A DNA stretch of 5,462 nt from Cypionkella sp. (GTDB taxonomy: Bacteria > Pseudomonadota > Alphaproteobacteria > Rhodobacterales > Rhodobacteraceae): positions 1-5,462 of the forward strand of contig JAGPBG010000178.1 of the NCBI GenBank assembly GCA_018063485.1. The letters are read 5' to 3'. Both the position numbers and the translations under genes were made by a program. Of the stretch, positions 5,319-5,462 are shown piece after piece. The notes under the pieces are model-generated. The model saw only the letters and a list, made by a program, of their open reading frames with translations. It was not told the origin of the DNA and made no database searches. Numbering within the stretch: the first letter of the stretch is position 1; every line of letters begins with the position of its first letter.

Positions 5319-5462
5319 TCACCTACCACACCGTCTGCATCCGCCCCGTGATGCCGCCGAAGCCGCAAAACGAGACCTACCGCGAAAAGCTGATTGCGCG
5401 GTTCGGTCGGGTTCCCAGCATGGCGGAACTTGCCAAACTGGAATCCGCAACCCACCGCATGA
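5315..5462 (+). CDS. Unrecognised protein, N-terminal 49 residues only
   Basis: An open frame begins at an ATG that overlaps the methyltransferase stop as ATGA and runs to the right edge without a stop. The visible protein starts MITYHTVCIRPVMPPKP and continues with a basic, probably helical stretch including EKLIARFG and MAELAKLE. No domain is recognisable from this fragment. An AGGCG about 10 nt upstream is a poor ribosome site, so expression probably depends on coupling to the methyltransferase. Codon use with frequent G or C third positions agrees with the neighbours. Confidence 0.7.
   Translation, partial: MITYHTVCIRPVMPPKPQNETYREKLIARFGRVPSMAELAKLESATHRM

Overview
The window looks like the early/replication control region of a temperate phage, prophage or phage-like plasmid from a GC-rich alphaproteobacterium. 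Rhodobacterales is my best guess from codon use and protein character, but the sequence does not fix a host. Nothing structural (capsid, tail, lysis) and no integrase, tRNA, rRNA, CRISPR array or insertion sequence is visible. Genes are tightly packed with stop/start overlaps, as in phage operons.

Layout. Two operons diverge from one long non-coding region (about 3414-3978). The leftward operon (minus strand) reads: an 82-aa helix-turn-helix regulator (3413-3165); an 875-aa Toprim primase fused to a P-loop helicase (3172-545); a 64-aa acidic protein of unknown function (548-354); and the N-terminal 121 residues of a superfamily 2 helicase that runs off the left edge (364-1). All junctions overlap (8, 4 and 11 nt), so translation is probably coupled. 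The rightward operon (plus strand) reads: a 71-aa protein of unknown function (3979-4194); a 371-aa phage-type DNA methyltransferase (4203-5318); and an unrecognised gene cut by the right edge (5315-5462).

The control region is the most striking part. It holds two good sigma70-type promoters facing apart (leftward TTGACA-18-TATGCT, rightward TTGAGG-17-TATAAC). A perfect 16-bp palindrome lies just downstream of the leftward promoter. Twelve copies of the pentamer GGTAA/TTACC fall in 294 bp, roughly twenty times the number expected by chance in random sequence. Many are in inverted pairs or 8-bp tandem pairs, and they form two degenerate copies of a module of about 70-80 bp (3571-3650 and 3742-3810). 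One pentamer sits inside the leftward promoter spacer and a pair abuts the rightward -35. An AT-rich tract (3729-3750) adjoins the second module.

Working model (inference): the HTH protein controls both operons from this region. The GGTAA array is either its extended operator or an iteron-type origin recognised by the primase-helicase, by analogy with satellite phage P4, whose alpha protein is a primase-helicase that binds iterons in ori and in a duplicated crr element. The SF2 helicase would assist replication or recombination, and the methyltransferase would modify phage DNA, perhaps for anti-restriction. No experimental function can be read from the sequence alone.
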